From Prolixibacteraceae bacterium (GTDB lineage Bacteria > Bacteroidota > Bacteroidia > Bacteroidales > Prolixibacteraceae), in the NCBI GenBank assembly GCA_023229575.1, contig JALNYZ010000001.1, positions 372,001 to 436,000 on the forward strand: a stretch of DNA of 64,000 nt, in the 5' to 3' direction. Positions 53,191-62,897 of the stretch are shown piece after piece; positions within the stretch are counted from its first letter, which is position 1; each line of letters starts with the position of its first letter. A program made the translations under genes and the position numbers. Below the pieces are notes generated by a model. The model had not been told where the DNA came from. It did no database searches and saw nothing but the letters and a program-made list of their open reading frames with translations.

Positions 53191-54324
53191 ATGTCTGAAA
53201 TCAAAGAGATTATCATTAGCTCGGATAAAATCCACACAGACCAGTATCTGGTCAACATGGGACCGCAGCACCCTTCTACACACGGGGTACTTCGGTTGCT
53301 TGTCCGTTTGGAAGGCGAAATAGTACATCATATTCAGCCGCATGTTGGATACATCCACAGCGGGATCGAGAAAATGTGCGAGGCAATCTCCTATCCGCAG
53401 ATCATTCACCTGACCGACCGGATGGATTACCTTTCTGCCCACATGAACAATGAAGCAGTTGCTTTGTGTGTAGAAAATGCCCTGCAGGTCGAAGTACCGG
53501 AGCGTGTCAAATACATTCGTACCATCATGGATGAGCTGAGCCGTCTGGCTTCTCACCAGCTTTGGTGGTGTGTAATGGGAATGGATTTGGGTGCATTGAC
53601 CACCTTCTTTTACGGACTTCGCGACCGCGAACACATTCTCGATATTTTCGAGGAAACCTGCGGAGCAAGGATGACACTGAATTACAGCCTTCCCGGCGGA
53701 GTAATGTTCGACATTCATCCGAATTTCCAAAAAAGGGTCAAAGAATTCATCAAGGAATTCAAGAAGAAACTGCCCGAATATGATCAGCTGCTAACAAGTA
53801 ATGTCATCTTTCAGGAGCGTACAAATGACATTGGTTATCTTTCGCGTGAAGACGCGATCGCCTGGGGCGTAACCGGTCCTTCTGGCCGTGGTTCGGGATT
53901 CTCCTGCGACGTCAGAAAACATCATCCATACAGCGCCTATCCCCTGGTACAGTTTGAAGAAAAACTGGATACAAAGGGCGATACATTTACCCGCTACCGT
54001 TTGAGAATTGAAGAGATGTACGAATCGATGCACATCATAGAGCAGTTGATCGACAACATCCCGGAAGGTGACTACGCCGTGAAGATGAAAGGTGTTGTCA
54101 AACTACCGGAAGGTGAGTTTTACCAAAGGGTTGAAAGCGCTAGGGGTGAGTTTGGTGTTTACATTGTCAGCGATGGCAAGAAAAACCCATACCGCGTGAA
54201 GTTCCGTTCACCTGGATTCTCCAACCTTTTCGCGCTCAACAAGATGGCTGCCGGTCACAAAATTGCCGACCTGGTCGCCATCATGTCGACGCTCGACCTC
54301 GTTATCCCTGACATTGACAGGTAA
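53191..54324 (+). CDS. nuoD: Complex I subunit D (NuoD, 49 kDa)
   Basis: 377 residues. NMGPQHPSTHGVLRLLVRLEGE at the start carries the quinone-site His, and GYIHSGIEKM and LTDRMDYLSAH follow; ends with VAIMSTLDLVIPDIDR, the usual C-terminal Asp. The Fe-S cysteines are absent as in all complex I NuoD. It is the quinone-binding partner of NuoB. Confidence 0.96.
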   Translation: MSEIKEIIISSDKIHTDQYLVNMGPQHPSTHGVLRLLVRLEGEIVHHIQPHVGYIHSGIEKMCEAISYPQIIHLTDRMDYLSAHMNNEAVALCVENALQVEVPERVKYIRTIMDELSRLASHQLWWCVMGMDLGALTTFFYGLRDREHILDIFEETCGARMTLNYSLPGGVMFDIHPNFQKRVKEFIKEFKKKLPEYDQLLTSNVIFQERTNDIGYLSREDAIAWGVTGPSGRGSGFSCDVRKHHPYSAYPLVQFEEKLDTKGDTFTRYRLRIEEMYESMHIIEQLIDNIPEGDYAVKMKGVVKLPEGEFYQRVESARGEFGVYIVSDGKKNPYRVKFRSPGFSNLFALNKMAAGHKIADLVAIMSTLDLVIPDIDR

Positions 54325-54368
54325 TTAGTACTAACACGATTGATCAATATCGAAAATCATCAAATCTA

Positions 54369-55457
54369 ATGGGATTCAATATTTACGATTTTTCAGGAAT
54401 GACCCACAACATGCACCTCTGGTTTTTGGAGCGGATGTCTCCAACGGCTACGACCATTGTTGAATGGACCGTCATCGGGGTCAGTTACATGCTCTTTGTA
54501 GCGCTGTTCGGTCTGTTTCTGGTATATGCAGAACGAAAAGTGTGCGCAGCTTTCCAACAGCGTTTGGGACCCATGCGCGTAGGATACTGGGGATTGCTTC
54601 AAACCATCGCCGACTTCATCAAGTTGCTGATGAAGGAGTTGATCATGCCAAAGAGTGCAGACAGGTTTCTTTACAACCTGGCCCCTTTCATCATCATGAT
54701 CGCTACTTTTCTCGCCATGGCCGTACTTCCTTTTGCCAAAGGTTTACAAACCATGGATTTCGATATCGGTATTTTCTATGTAACTGCTGTCTCTTCCATT
54801 GGTGTGATCGGTATCCTGATTGCAGGATGGTCGAGTAACAACAAATATTCATTAATTGGTGCGATGCGGAGTGGCGCACAGATCCTCAGTTATGAGTTAT
54901 CTGTCTCTCTATCACTGGTTACCATAATTATCCTGGCTGGTTCAATGCAGCTTTCTGTAATCGTGGAAAGTCAACGCGACAGCTGGTTTTTGTTCAAAGG
55001 ACATATTCCTTCCCTGATTGCATTCGTGATCTTCCTGGTTGCCGGAACAGCAGAAACCAACCGTGGCCCTTTCGACCTGGCCGAAGCGGAATCAGAGCTT
55101 ACCGCAGGTTTCCACACTGAATATTCAGGTATCAAATTTGCCTTTTTCTTTTTGGCAGAATACATCAACATGTTTATTGTCGCCGCGATGGCCACAACTG
55201 TCTTCCTCGGAGGATGGATGCCGCTGCACTTTGGTTCATTCGAATCTTTCAATGTCGTGATGGATTTTATCCCGCCACTGGTTTGGTTCTTTGCAAAAGT
55301 TTTGGGTGTCATCTTCCTGATCATGTGGTTCAAATGGACATTCCCGCGTTTGAGGGTCGACCAGATACTGACCCTCGAGTGGAAGTATCTTTTGCCGATC
55401 AACCTGGTCAATATTCTTCTGATGTGCCTGGTCGTATTAACCAAATTCCATCTGTAA
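54369..55457 (+). CDS. nuoH: Complex I subunit H (NuoH)
   Basis: 362 residues, about eight helices. Signatures AERKVCAAFQQRLGPMRVG and RGPFDLAEAESELTAGFHTEYSG mark the quinone-chamber loops of NuoH. Follows nuoD directly; the module encoding NuoEFG, which stands between D and H in canonical operons, is missing. Confidence 0.96.
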   Translation: MGFNIYDFSGMTHNMHLWFLERMSPTATTIVEWTVIGVSYMLFVALFGLFLVYAERKVCAAFQQRLGPMRVGYWGLLQTIADFIKLLMKELIMPKSADRFLYNLAPFIIMIATFLAMAVLPFAKGLQTMDFDIGIFYVTAVSSIGVIGILIAGWSSNNKYSLIGAMRSGAQILSYELSVSLSLVTIIILAGSMQLSVIVESQRDSWFLFKGHIPSLIAFVIFLVAGTAETNRGPFDLAEAESELTAGFHTEYSGIKFAFFFLAEYINMFIVAAMATTVFLGGWMPLHFGSFESFNVVMDFIPPLVWFFAKVLGVIFLIMWFKWTFPRLRVDQILTLEWKYLLPINLVNILLMCLVVLTKFHL

Positions 55458-55469
55458 AATTATAGCTAT

Positions 55470-55952
55470 ATGAATGCGCTATTTCAATATATCAGCACAG
55501 TTTTCAAAGGAGTAGGAACGCTCCTTACGGGTATGAAAATTACCGGTAAGTATGTTTTTACCCCCTGGAACAATGTAACCCAGCAATATCCCGAAAACCG
55601 TGATACGCTGAAGATGTTTGATCGTTTCCGCGGGGAAGTGATCATGCCACACACCGAAAACAACGAACACCTTTGTACCGGCTGCGGCATCTGCGAACTC
55701 AATTGCCCCAACGGATCGATTGAAATCATCAGCAAGATGGAGCTGACCGAAGATGGCAAGAAAAAAAGAGCCATCGACCAGCATATTTACCATTTGGGGA
55801 TGTGTACCTTCTGCAATCTTTGTGTAAAGGCGTGTCCGACAGGAGCCATCGTAATGGGACAGAATTTTGAACATGCCGTTTGGGACCGTTCAAAACTTAC
55901 CAAAGTGTTGAACCAGCCAGGTTCAAAAATTGCACAAGGAGTGAAAGAGTAA
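55470..55952 (+). CDS. nuoI: Complex I subunit I (NuoI, two [4Fe-4S])
   Basis: 160 residues. Two ferredoxin motifs: CTGCGICELNCP and CTFCNLCVKACP, ligating N6a and N6b. Between them is a linker of about 30 residues. In enzymes without NuoEFG the electrons probably enter near here from another donor, such as a ferredoxin; that is inference. 12 bp after nuoH. Confidence 0.95.
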   Translation: MNALFQYISTVFKGVGTLLTGMKITGKYVFTPWNNVTQQYPENRDTLKMFDRFRGEVIMPHTENNEHLCTGCGICELNCPNGSIEIISKMELTEDGKKKRAIDQHIYHLGMCTFCNLCVKACPTGAIVMGQNFEHAVWDRSKLTKVLNQPGSKIAQGVKE

Positions 55953-55977
55953 TCAACCGCATCAAAAATTATTAGTT

Positions 55978-56541
55978 ATGACGCTCAATGATATCATGTT
56001 CTACCTGTTTGCCGGTTCAATTCTGACCTTCTCAATATTAACCGTCACCAGTCGCAGAATCCTCAGATCAGCAGTCTATTTGCTTTTCGTGCTGGTTTCA
56101 ACAGCAGGAATCTATTTCATGCTGAATTACAATTTCCTTGCTGCCGTTCAGTTAACAGTATATGCCGGAGGTATTATTGTACTGATCATCTTCTCGATTC
56201 TTCTGACCAGTCATGTCAGTGAAAAAGCGGTAGTAGCGCCTGTCAGACAGCAAATCTTTTCGGCCCTGGCAGTAGCCGCAGGCGCTGTCCTGACCATTCT
56301 GACCATCACAAAATTCGCTTTTACACCAACGGCATCACCGGCTATAGAAGCCAATGTCACCAATGTCGGACGTGCGCTTGTCTCTTACAACAGGGACGGT
56401 TTTGCACTTCCATTCGAGGTCATCTCTATCCTGTTGCTTGCAGCCATGGTGGGAGCCATCGTACTGGCGAAAAAAGAGAAACATTTGGAGGTTCCCGGCA
56501 ATCAAACCAATACTAATCCTGATAATTCAACAAAGTCATGA
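55978..56541 (+). CDS. nuoJ: Complex I subunit J (NuoJ)
   Basis: 187 residues, five helices. AVQLTVYAGGIIVLIIFSI is the conserved pi-bulge helix 3, and LLLAAMVGAIVLAKKEK the last helix. A polar Asn-rich tail follows (NQTNTNPDNSTKS), ending with a 4-bp overlap (ATGA) with nuoK. Confidence 0.94.
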   Translation: MTLNDIMFYLFAGSILTFSILTVTSRRILRSAVYLLFVLVSTAGIYFMLNYNFLAAVQLTVYAGGIIVLIIFSILLTSHVSEKAVVAPVRQQIFSALAVAAGAVLTILTITKFAFTPTASPAIEANVTNVGRALVSYNRDGFALPFEVISILLLAAMVGAIVLAKKEKHLEVPGNQTNTNPDNSTKS

Positions 56542-56855
56542 TAGATAATGTCCCATTAAACGCGTTTCTTATCCTCAGTACCCTGATGTTCTTTATCGGC
56601 ATCTACGGCTTCCTGACAAGAAGAAATCTGATTACCATGTTGATGTCGATCGAATTGATCCTCAATTCAGTGAATATTAATTTCGTGGTTTTCAACAAGT
56701 TCCTTTATCCCAATCATCTTCACGGCCATTTTTTCAGCCTGATTGTGATTGCGGTTGCTGCTGCAGAAGCTGCTGTAGCCATCGCCATTATCATCAACAT
56801 CTACCGGAACTTCAAATCGATCGATGTTGACAACCTTGACCAAATGAAACTCTGA
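56538..56855 (+). CDS. nuoK: Complex I subunit K (NuoK)
   Basis: 105 residues, three helices. LTRRNLITMLMSIELILNSVN with the conserved Glu of helix 2, and AAEAAVAIAIIINIYR with the Glu of helix 3, both needed for proton translocation. Stop 29 bp before nuoL. Confidence 0.96.
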   Translation: MIDNVPLNAFLILSTLMFFIGIYGFLTRRNLITMLMSIELILNSVNINFVVFNKFLYPNHLHGHFFSLIVIAVAAAEAAVAIAIIINIYRNFKSIDVDNLDQMKL

Positions 56856-56884
56856 TCCTATAACTGTCTAGAAAATTCATCATC

Positions 56885-58801
56885 ATGAGTAGCTACGCAT
56901 ATACACTTTTGATCCCGCTGATCCCATTCTTTGTTTTTGTCTTTGTCGGACTGGCAGAAGACAAACTGAAGGGTAAATTGGGCGGTTTAATTGGAACAGC
57001 CGGACTTGGAATTGCGACATTCCTCTCCTACTACACTGCTTTCAAATATTTTATCACAGACCATGTAGCTGGCACAGGGTATACCTCCCTCAAGGCCATG
57101 GAGGTTACCTGGCTTCACCTGACCGATAAGCTGGTCATCAACCTGGGTGTCCTGATCGACCCTATTTCCGTGATGATGCTGGTTGTGATCACGACCGTAT
57201 CCTTCATGGTACACATTTACAGCTTGGGATATATGGAGGGAGAACGCGGTTTTGCCCGTTTTTATGCTTTTCTCTCCCTGTTTAGCTTTTCGATGCTTGG
57301 ATTGGTGCTTGCAACCAACCTGTTTCAAATGTATATTTTCTGGGAGTTGGTGGGCGTCTCCTCCTTCCTGCTGATTGGATATTACTACGAAAAACCAAGC
57401 GCTTTCTCAGCTGCTAAAAAAGCGTTTATTGTTACCAGGTTCGCCGACCTCGGCTTCCTGATCGGTATCCTGATTTTGTCTTTCAATACCGGAACTTTCG
57501 ATTTCCAGACGCTCACAGATCCAAACGGTCTTGCCATCGCTTCCAAAGGCGGTGCAGTCTTCATGGGACTCTCAGTAATTACCTGGGCTTTGATCTTCAT
57601 TTTTGTCGGGGGAGCCGGTAAATCGGCCATGTTCCCGCTTCATATCTGGTTACCGGATGCCATGGAGGGCCCAACACCTGTTTCTGCCTTGATCCACGCC
57701 GCGACGATGGTTGTCGCCGGAGTTTATCTGGTTGCCCGTCTCTTCCCTGTTTATGCTCAGGGTGGTCCGGTTGCCCTGGAGGTGGTGGCCTGGGTCGGGG
57801 CTTTTACCTCGCTTTTCGCCGCAGTCATCGCAACAACACAAACGGATATAAAAAGAGTACTCGCCTTTTCGACCATGTCGCAGATTGGCTACATGATGCT
57901 ATCTTTGGGTGTTTCCGGCTACGGAGGCGAAGAGGGATTGGGTTTTATGGCTTCCAACTTCCACCTGTTTACACACGCCATGTTCAAGGCGCTGTTGTTC
58001 CTTGGCGCAGGCGCGGTGATCCATGCCGTTCACAGCAACGACATGACCGATATGGGCGGATTAAGGAGATATTTGCCCATCACCCACATCACCTTTTTGA
58101 TTGCCTGTCTGACCATCGCAGGAATTCCTCCTTTCTCAGGTTTCTTCAGCAAGGATGAAATTCTTGTCGCAGCCTTCCACTCCAACAAAATTTTGTTCGG
58201 TATCGAATATTTTGTAGCAGGACTTACCGCATTCTACATGTTCCGCCTATACTATAATATTTTCTGGGGTCACGACCGTCATTACCACCACACACCGCAC
58301 GAAGCGCCCAAGGTGATGACCATTCCGTTGATGATTCTCGCTTTTGGTTCCATCTTCGCCGGTTTCCTGCCGTTCCACAACCTGGTTACCTCCGACGGTT
58401 TGGGTTTTGAATCACATATCGATTGGATGATTGCCATTCCTTCGGTATTGGTTGGTGTGGTTGGCATCGCAATTGCTACCGTGATGTACAAGACGCAAAA
58501 CGCACTTCCTGATAAGGTAGCCGGCTCTTTCAGCTTCTTTTACAAATGGGCTTTTCACAAATTCTACTTCGACGAAATTTATCTTTTCGTTACCAAGAAA
58601 ATCATCTTCAACTACATTTCACGTCCTGTTGCCTGGTTCGACCGCCACATCGTGGATGGCACCATGAACGGGATTGCCAACCTGGTCGTATTTGTATCCT
58701 ACAACATCAGGGGACTTCAATCAGGAAGGGTGCAACAGTATGCCTTTGTATTTGTGGGTGGAGTGCTGGCGCTGGTTTTTATTTTTGTTTACGTATTATA
58801 A
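56885..58801 (+). CDS. nuoL: Complex I subunit L (NuoL, antiporter-like)
   Basis: 638 residues. Antiporter-like Proton_antipo_M fold: GVSSFLLIGYYYEKPSA with conserved Glu/Lys, GKSAMFPLHIWLPDAMEGPTP, ALIHAATMVVAGVYLVAR, and KALLFLGAGAVIHA. The long C-terminal lateral helix region (from about 500) is present, indicating a full-length NuoL. Proton-pumping subunit. Confidence 0.96.
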   Translation: MSSYAYTLLIPLIPFFVFVFVGLAEDKLKGKLGGLIGTAGLGIATFLSYYTAFKYFITDHVAGTGYTSLKAMEVTWLHLTDKLVINLGVLIDPISVMMLVVITTVSFMVHIYSLGYMEGERGFARFYAFLSLFSFSMLGLVLATNLFQMYIFWELVGVSSFLLIGYYYEKPSAFSAAKKAFIVTRFADLGFLIGILILSFNTGTFDFQTLTDPNGLAIASKGGAVFMGLSVITWALIFIFVGGAGKSAMFPLHIWLPDAMEGPTPVSALIHAATMVVAGVYLVARLFPVYAQGGPVALEVVAWVGAFTSLFAAVIATTQTDIKRVLAFSTMSQIGYMMLSLGVSGYGGEEGLGFMASNFHLFTHAMFKALLFLGAGAVIHAVHSNDMTDMGGLRRYLPITHITFLIACLTIAGIPPFSGFFSKDEILVAAFHSNKILFGIEYFVAGLTAFYMFRLYYNIFWGHDRHYHHTPHEAPKVMTIPLMILAFGSIFAGFLPFHNLVTSDGLGFESHIDWMIAIPSVLVGVVGIAIATVMYKTQNALPDKVAGSFSFFYKWAFHKFYFDEIYLFVTKKIIFNYISRPVAWFDRHIVDGTMNGIANLVVFVSYNIRGLQSGRVQQYAFVFVGGVLALVFIFVYVL

Positions 58802-58815
58802 GAAACTGATATAAA

Positions 58816-60327
58816 ATGAATATTTTAAACCTTTTTGTAGTGATCCCGGTCCTTACCGTAGCCGGAATCCTATTCACAAAAGATCTGAAACAATCGCGGC
58901 TGGTGAGTGCCATCGGGATGACGGCGCAGTTAATACTATCAGCCATCCTGGTATATCTTTATGTGTCGGAACGCAATGCAGGCAACATGGCCCCCATGCT
59001 GTTTATGTACGATTTGCTTTGGTTTCCGGCATTGAACATCCATTATGCAGTTGGCGTCGATGGTATTTCCGTAGCCATGATCGCCCTTACCGGGGTGGTG
59101 GTTTTCGCCGGAATTTTCGCCTCCTGGAAGATGGAGTTCCTCTCCCGTGAGTTTTTTATATCACTGATCTTACTGGCCACCGGGGTTTTCGGGTTCTTTA
59201 TCTCCCTCGACCTTTTTACCATGTTCCTCTTTTATGAGATCGCTGTGATCCCGATGTACCTTCTGATTGGTATCTGGGGTTCGGGACCAAAAGAATATTC
59301 GGCCATGAAACTGACCCTGATGCTGATGGGTGGTTCAGCCCTGCTGATGGTAGGTATTTTAGGCATCTATTTCTTTTCCGTGCCTACCGGCGGACAGTTA
59401 ACCTTCAATGTTTTGGAAATCGCGAAGCATCAGATTCCGATCGAGATGCAGCGCTTCCTTTTCCCATTTACCTTTGTAGGTTTTGGTATCCTTGGAGCGT
59501 TATTCCCCTTCCACACCTGGTCGCCCGACGGTCATGCCTCGGCGCCTACCGCCGTATCCATGCTCCATGCAGGGGTATTGATGAAACTGGGAGGTTACGG
59601 CGCATTCCGTGTAGCCATTTACCTGATGCCGGAAGCCGCACACGAACAAGCCTGGATCTTTATTATTCTTACCACAATCAGTGTGGTTTATGGCGCCTTT
59701 GGGGCCATTGTCCAAAAAGACCTGAAATATATCAACGCATATTCATCGGTTAGTCACTGTGGACTGGTACTTTTTGCGGTACTGATGATGAACCAGACCG
59801 CCTTCACCGGCGCAGTGATCCAGATGATCTCACACGGTTTGATGACAGCCCTTTTCTTCGCCCTAATCGGGATGATCTATGGAAGGACACACACACGTAT
59901 GATCAACGAAATGGGTGGATTGATGAAAATTATCCCCTTCCTCGGAGTGGTCTACGTCATTGCAGGTCTGGCTTCTCTTGGATTGCCCGGTTTCTCCGGT
60001 TTCGTTGCCGAGATGACCATCTTCTTTGGCGCCTATGAACATGTGGATCTATTCCACCGTGTGGCTACCATTCTGGCAGTCTCATCCATCGTAATCACCG
60101 CGGTTTACATCCTGAGAGTCGTGGGTGTGCTGCTTATGGGACCTATCAAAAACGATCATTTTCTCCACCTCCCCGATGCCAACTGGTACGAAAGGCTTTC
60201 TACCGTTACGTTGGTAGTGGGAATTACCTTTATTGGAATGATGCCATTGTGGCTTTCGGATATGATCAATTTCAGTTTGGCGCCACTGATGCAGAAGCTG
60301 GCATCGATCCAGCTGCCGGGCATGTAA
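58816..60327 (+). CDS. nuoM: Complex I subunit M (NuoM, antiporter-like)
   Basis: 503 residues, about 14 helices. FFISLDLFTMFLFYEIAVIPMYLLIG with the conserved Glu, GALFPFHTWSPDGHASAPTA, SMLHAGVLMKLGGYG, and HGLMTALFFALIG. 14 bp after nuoL. Second proton channel. Confidence 0.96.
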   Translation: MNILNLFVVIPVLTVAGILFTKDLKQSRLVSAIGMTAQLILSAILVYLYVSERNAGNMAPMLFMYDLLWFPALNIHYAVGVDGISVAMIALTGVVVFAGIFASWKMEFLSREFFISLILLATGVFGFFISLDLFTMFLFYEIAVIPMYLLIGIWGSGPKEYSAMKLTLMLMGGSALLMVGILGIYFFSVPTGGQLTFNVLEIAKHQIPIEMQRFLFPFTFVGFGILGALFPFHTWSPDGHASAPTAVSMLHAGVLMKLGGYGAFRVAIYLMPEAAHEQAWIFIILTTISVVYGAFGAIVQKDLKYINAYSSVSHCGLVLFAVLMMNQTAFTGAVIQMISHGLMTALFFALIGMIYGRTHTRMINEMGGLMKIIPFLGVVYVIAGLASLGLPGFSGFVAEMTIFFGAYEHVDLFHRVATILAVSSIVITAVYILRVVGVLLMGPIKNDHFLHLPDANWYERLSTVTLVVGITFIGMMPLWLSDMINFSLAPLMQKLASIQLPGM

Positions 60328-60359
60328 AACTATAATTCAGTAAAATAAAAACTTTAGAT

Positions 60360-61781
60360 ATGAGTTTAAGCGATATTCTGATAATGAGAAATGAGCTCCT
60401 TCTGACCGTCATGGCCATGATCCTGCTCACGATCGATTTGAATTTGAACCACGCGAAGAAAAGCTTGATGATCCCAATTTCGATCGGCCTCTTTCTGGTC
60501 GTTACCGTGATTGGGTTCATCCCCCAGCCCGATCAGGCGCTCTTTGGCGGCATGTACCACACCAACGGACTGGTTCAGCTGATGAAGAACATTCTGAACA
60601 TCGGGGTTCTGATCATTCTCTTTCAATCGGCAGCATGGTTGAAGAGTCCAGCCAACGCCACCAAAATCAGCGAGTACTTCTTTTTGCTGGTTTCTACGCT
60701 GATCGGAATGAACTTTATGATCTCGTCAGGTGACTTTTTAATGTTGTACCTGGGGCTGGAACTTGCTACGATTCCCATTGCCGCACTGGCCGCATTTACC
60801 CACTTCAACACCAAATCGTCCGAAGCGGGGATCAAGTTGCTGCTCTCTTCCGCTCTCTCGTCAGGTATCCTGCTTTACGGTATTTCCATGATTTACGGCA
60901 CATGCGGGTCCATCTATTTCGATAGCATCGGCGCTGTTTATTCCAATGTTCCTTTGCAGGTACTTGCGTTTATCTTCTTCTTCACCGGAATGGCATTCAA
61001 AATATCGCTGGTCCCGTTCCACCTTTGGACAGCCGACGTGTACGAAGGTTCTCCGGTCAATATCACCTCCTATCTGTCTGTGATTTCGAAAGGCGCTGCC
61101 GTATTCATTCTGATCATCGTGATGTTTACCGTGTTCAAAACACTTGCGCCAATTTATAAATCCATGATCTATCTGGTTGCTGTCCTTACGATGACTGTAG
61201 GTAACCTGTTTGCCATGAGACAAAAGAACATGAAAAGGTTCCTGGCCTTCTCCTCCATTGCCCAGGCAGGGTTTATCCTTCTGGGTATCCTGGGAGCGAA
61301 TAAAATGGGGATGACCTCAGTGGTCTATTTTGTGCTGGTTTATATCTTCTCAAATCTTGGCGCTTTCGGTGTCGTTGCGGCCATCTCTGCAAAAACGGGC
61401 AAAGAGTACATGGATGATTATGACGGCTTGTACCTGACCAATCCAAAACTGAGTTTGCTGATGATGCTTTCGATGTTTTCGCTGGCCGGAATTCCTCCGG
61501 TTGCCGGGTTCTTTGGAAAGATGTTTCTCTTTACTTCAGCGGCATCTGGTGGGTATTACTGGCTGGTATTCATTGCCGTATTGAATGCGACCATCTCCTT
61601 GTATTACTATCTTCTGGTGGTCAAAGCGATGTTCATCAATAAAAACGAACAACCGATCGCCAAGTTCCAGAGCGATGGCTATACCAAAATCGGATTGGTG
61701 CTTTGTGCACTTGGCATCTTCGTATTGGGTTTCTGGAGCCAGGTCTATGAGTTCATCAATGGCCTATCCTTTGGTATCTAG
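60360..61781 (+). CDS. nuoN: Complex I subunit N (NuoN, antiporter-like)
   Basis: 473 residues, 13-14 helices. GLELATIPIAALAAF with the conserved Glu, KISLVPFHLWTADVYEGSPV, and FSSIAQAGFILLGILGANKM. Last core gene of the operon; the small ORF at 61829 follows 47 bp later. No terminator seen right after it. Confidence 0.96.
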   Translation: MSLSDILIMRNELLLTVMAMILLTIDLNLNHAKKSLMIPISIGLFLVVTVIGFIPQPDQALFGGMYHTNGLVQLMKNILNIGVLIILFQSAAWLKSPANATKISEYFFLLVSTLIGMNFMISSGDFLMLYLGLELATIPIAALAAFTHFNTKSSEAGIKLLLSSALSSGILLYGISMIYGTCGSIYFDSIGAVYSNVPLQVLAFIFFFTGMAFKISLVPFHLWTADVYEGSPVNITSYLSVISKGAAVFILIIVMFTVFKTLAPIYKSMIYLVAVLTMTVGNLFAMRQKNMKRFLAFSSIAQAGFILLGILGANKMGMTSVVYFVLVYIFSNLGAFGVVAAISAKTGKEYMDDYDGLYLTNPKLSLLMMLSMFSLAGIPPVAGFFGKMFLFTSAASGGYYWLVFIAVLNATISLYYYLLVVKAMFINKNEQPIAKFQSDGYTKIGLVLCALGIFVLGFWSQVYEFINGLSFGI

Positions 61782-61828
61782 AATTTTAGGTGGTAAAAAT
61801 TACAAACGAATCGAATTAAGCAAAGACC

Positions 61829-62155
61829 ATGGTACTCAAAGCAAAACATATCGTTGAAGAGATCGGCGGACAGCGTTGCACGGTTGTTGAAAAAGGAATT
61901 GAGAAAAAAAGAGTTGACTTCTTAAGTGCATTGCTCAAACACAATCAGTTCGAGGTTGTTGTTGATGAGGTGGCCCAAACAGAAGAGTCTACTGTCCAGT
62001 TATACAACATTGGGGTTACCGATCTTGTTTTTAACCCGGTTATCGCGGTATATGAATTGGCGCTTAAAACAGCCAATGGAGAAGCCGTTACAGCAGCTCA
62101 CTGGAACCAGGAAACAACCGAAAGTGTGAAGGAATACTGGTTGATGGCGAAATAA
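61829..62155 (+). CDS. Small conserved-looking protein downstream of nuoN
   Basis: 108 residues, soluble, no signal peptide. Appears alpha/beta (VLKAKHIVEEIGGQRCTVVE, NQFEVVVDEVA, TDLVFNPVIAVYELAL). I do not recognise a family. Codon use and spacing (47 bp) suggest co-transcription with nuoN. One Cys only. A role linked to complex I is inference from position alone. Confidence 0.65.
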   Translation: MVLKAKHIVEEIGGQRCTVVEKGIEKKRVDFLSALLKHNQFEVVVDEVAQTEESTVQLYNIGVTDLVFNPVIAVYELALKTANGEAVTAAHWNQETTESVKEYWLMAK

Positions 62156-62233
62156 GTCCCCCAAAATCAAGAAGATCCTTTTTAGAGAAGAATTGAATAT
62201 CTGGATGCTGAGGTTATAGTTACGCTTGATAAT

Positions 62234-62692
62234 TTATGCTTGTCTGTTCCGAAGTAATAAATACCTGAAAACAAGAAGATAGGCTATCAGCCATACTCCC
62301 ATGAAGAGTGTTAGCGCTCCAACAAAACCAAATCCAAAAAACAAGACCATGGATAAAAAAAAGTAAATCAGATTGACGTAGGCAGTTACCATGAATGCCT
62401 TTAGCCTTAAAGCATTTAAACCTTCCGATTCCTCCTTTTCCTTTGTAAATGCAAGAAGAAACAACCCGGAAAGCATAAAAATTGCGGCCAACTCTTCAAT
62501 CATCTGGTTCGTCACTACCGTGAAAGATTTGGATTCAATGTAGTAGGTATAAAAAGCGAATACCTTTAAATTCAGAAAATCCGGTTTGTAGTTGAATTGA
62601 TACCTCAGAATCAACAGCACAAAACCGAGCAGTAAAAGCGCAATGCCCAAAGGTTTGTATCCTTTTGGCAACATTAAGTTGTTAATTTTCAT
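62234..62692 (-). CDS. Four-helix membrane protein of unknown function
   Basis: 152 residues from the ATG at 62692; an ATG at 62722 would add ten polar residues. Four predicted membrane helices (LGIALLLLGFVLLILRY, MIEELAAIFMLSGLFLLAF, TAYVNLIYFFLSMVLFFGF, VGALTLFMGVWLIAYLLVF). The pattern resembles small Bacteroidota membrane proteins annotated as hypothetical. No motif to suggest a function. It is convergent with the nuo operon. Confidence 0.7.
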   Translation of the reverse strand: MKINNLMLPKGYKPLGIALLLLGFVLLILRYQFNYKPDFLNLKVFAFYTYYIESKSFTVVTNQMIEELAAIFMLSGLFLLAFTKEKEESEGLNALRLKAFMVTAYVNLIYFFLSMVLFFGFGFVGALTLFMGVWLIAYLLVFRYLLLRNRQA

Positions 62693-62897
62693 GTGTATAT
62701 AATTATTTTTTAATTGCCGCATGGAACTCGCCGATCCGCCTGCTGGTGGATTCTCCTGTGTGCCAAAAGATTTTCCATGGTTCGTTTCACCAACTAATCT
62801 TTACCTGCTCAGCTGAATTTAGGTTAAATATAATCATTTCAGGATTGAAATCAATCAATTTGAACCATCCCTGCTAAATCTATCGCATTCGTGTTTT

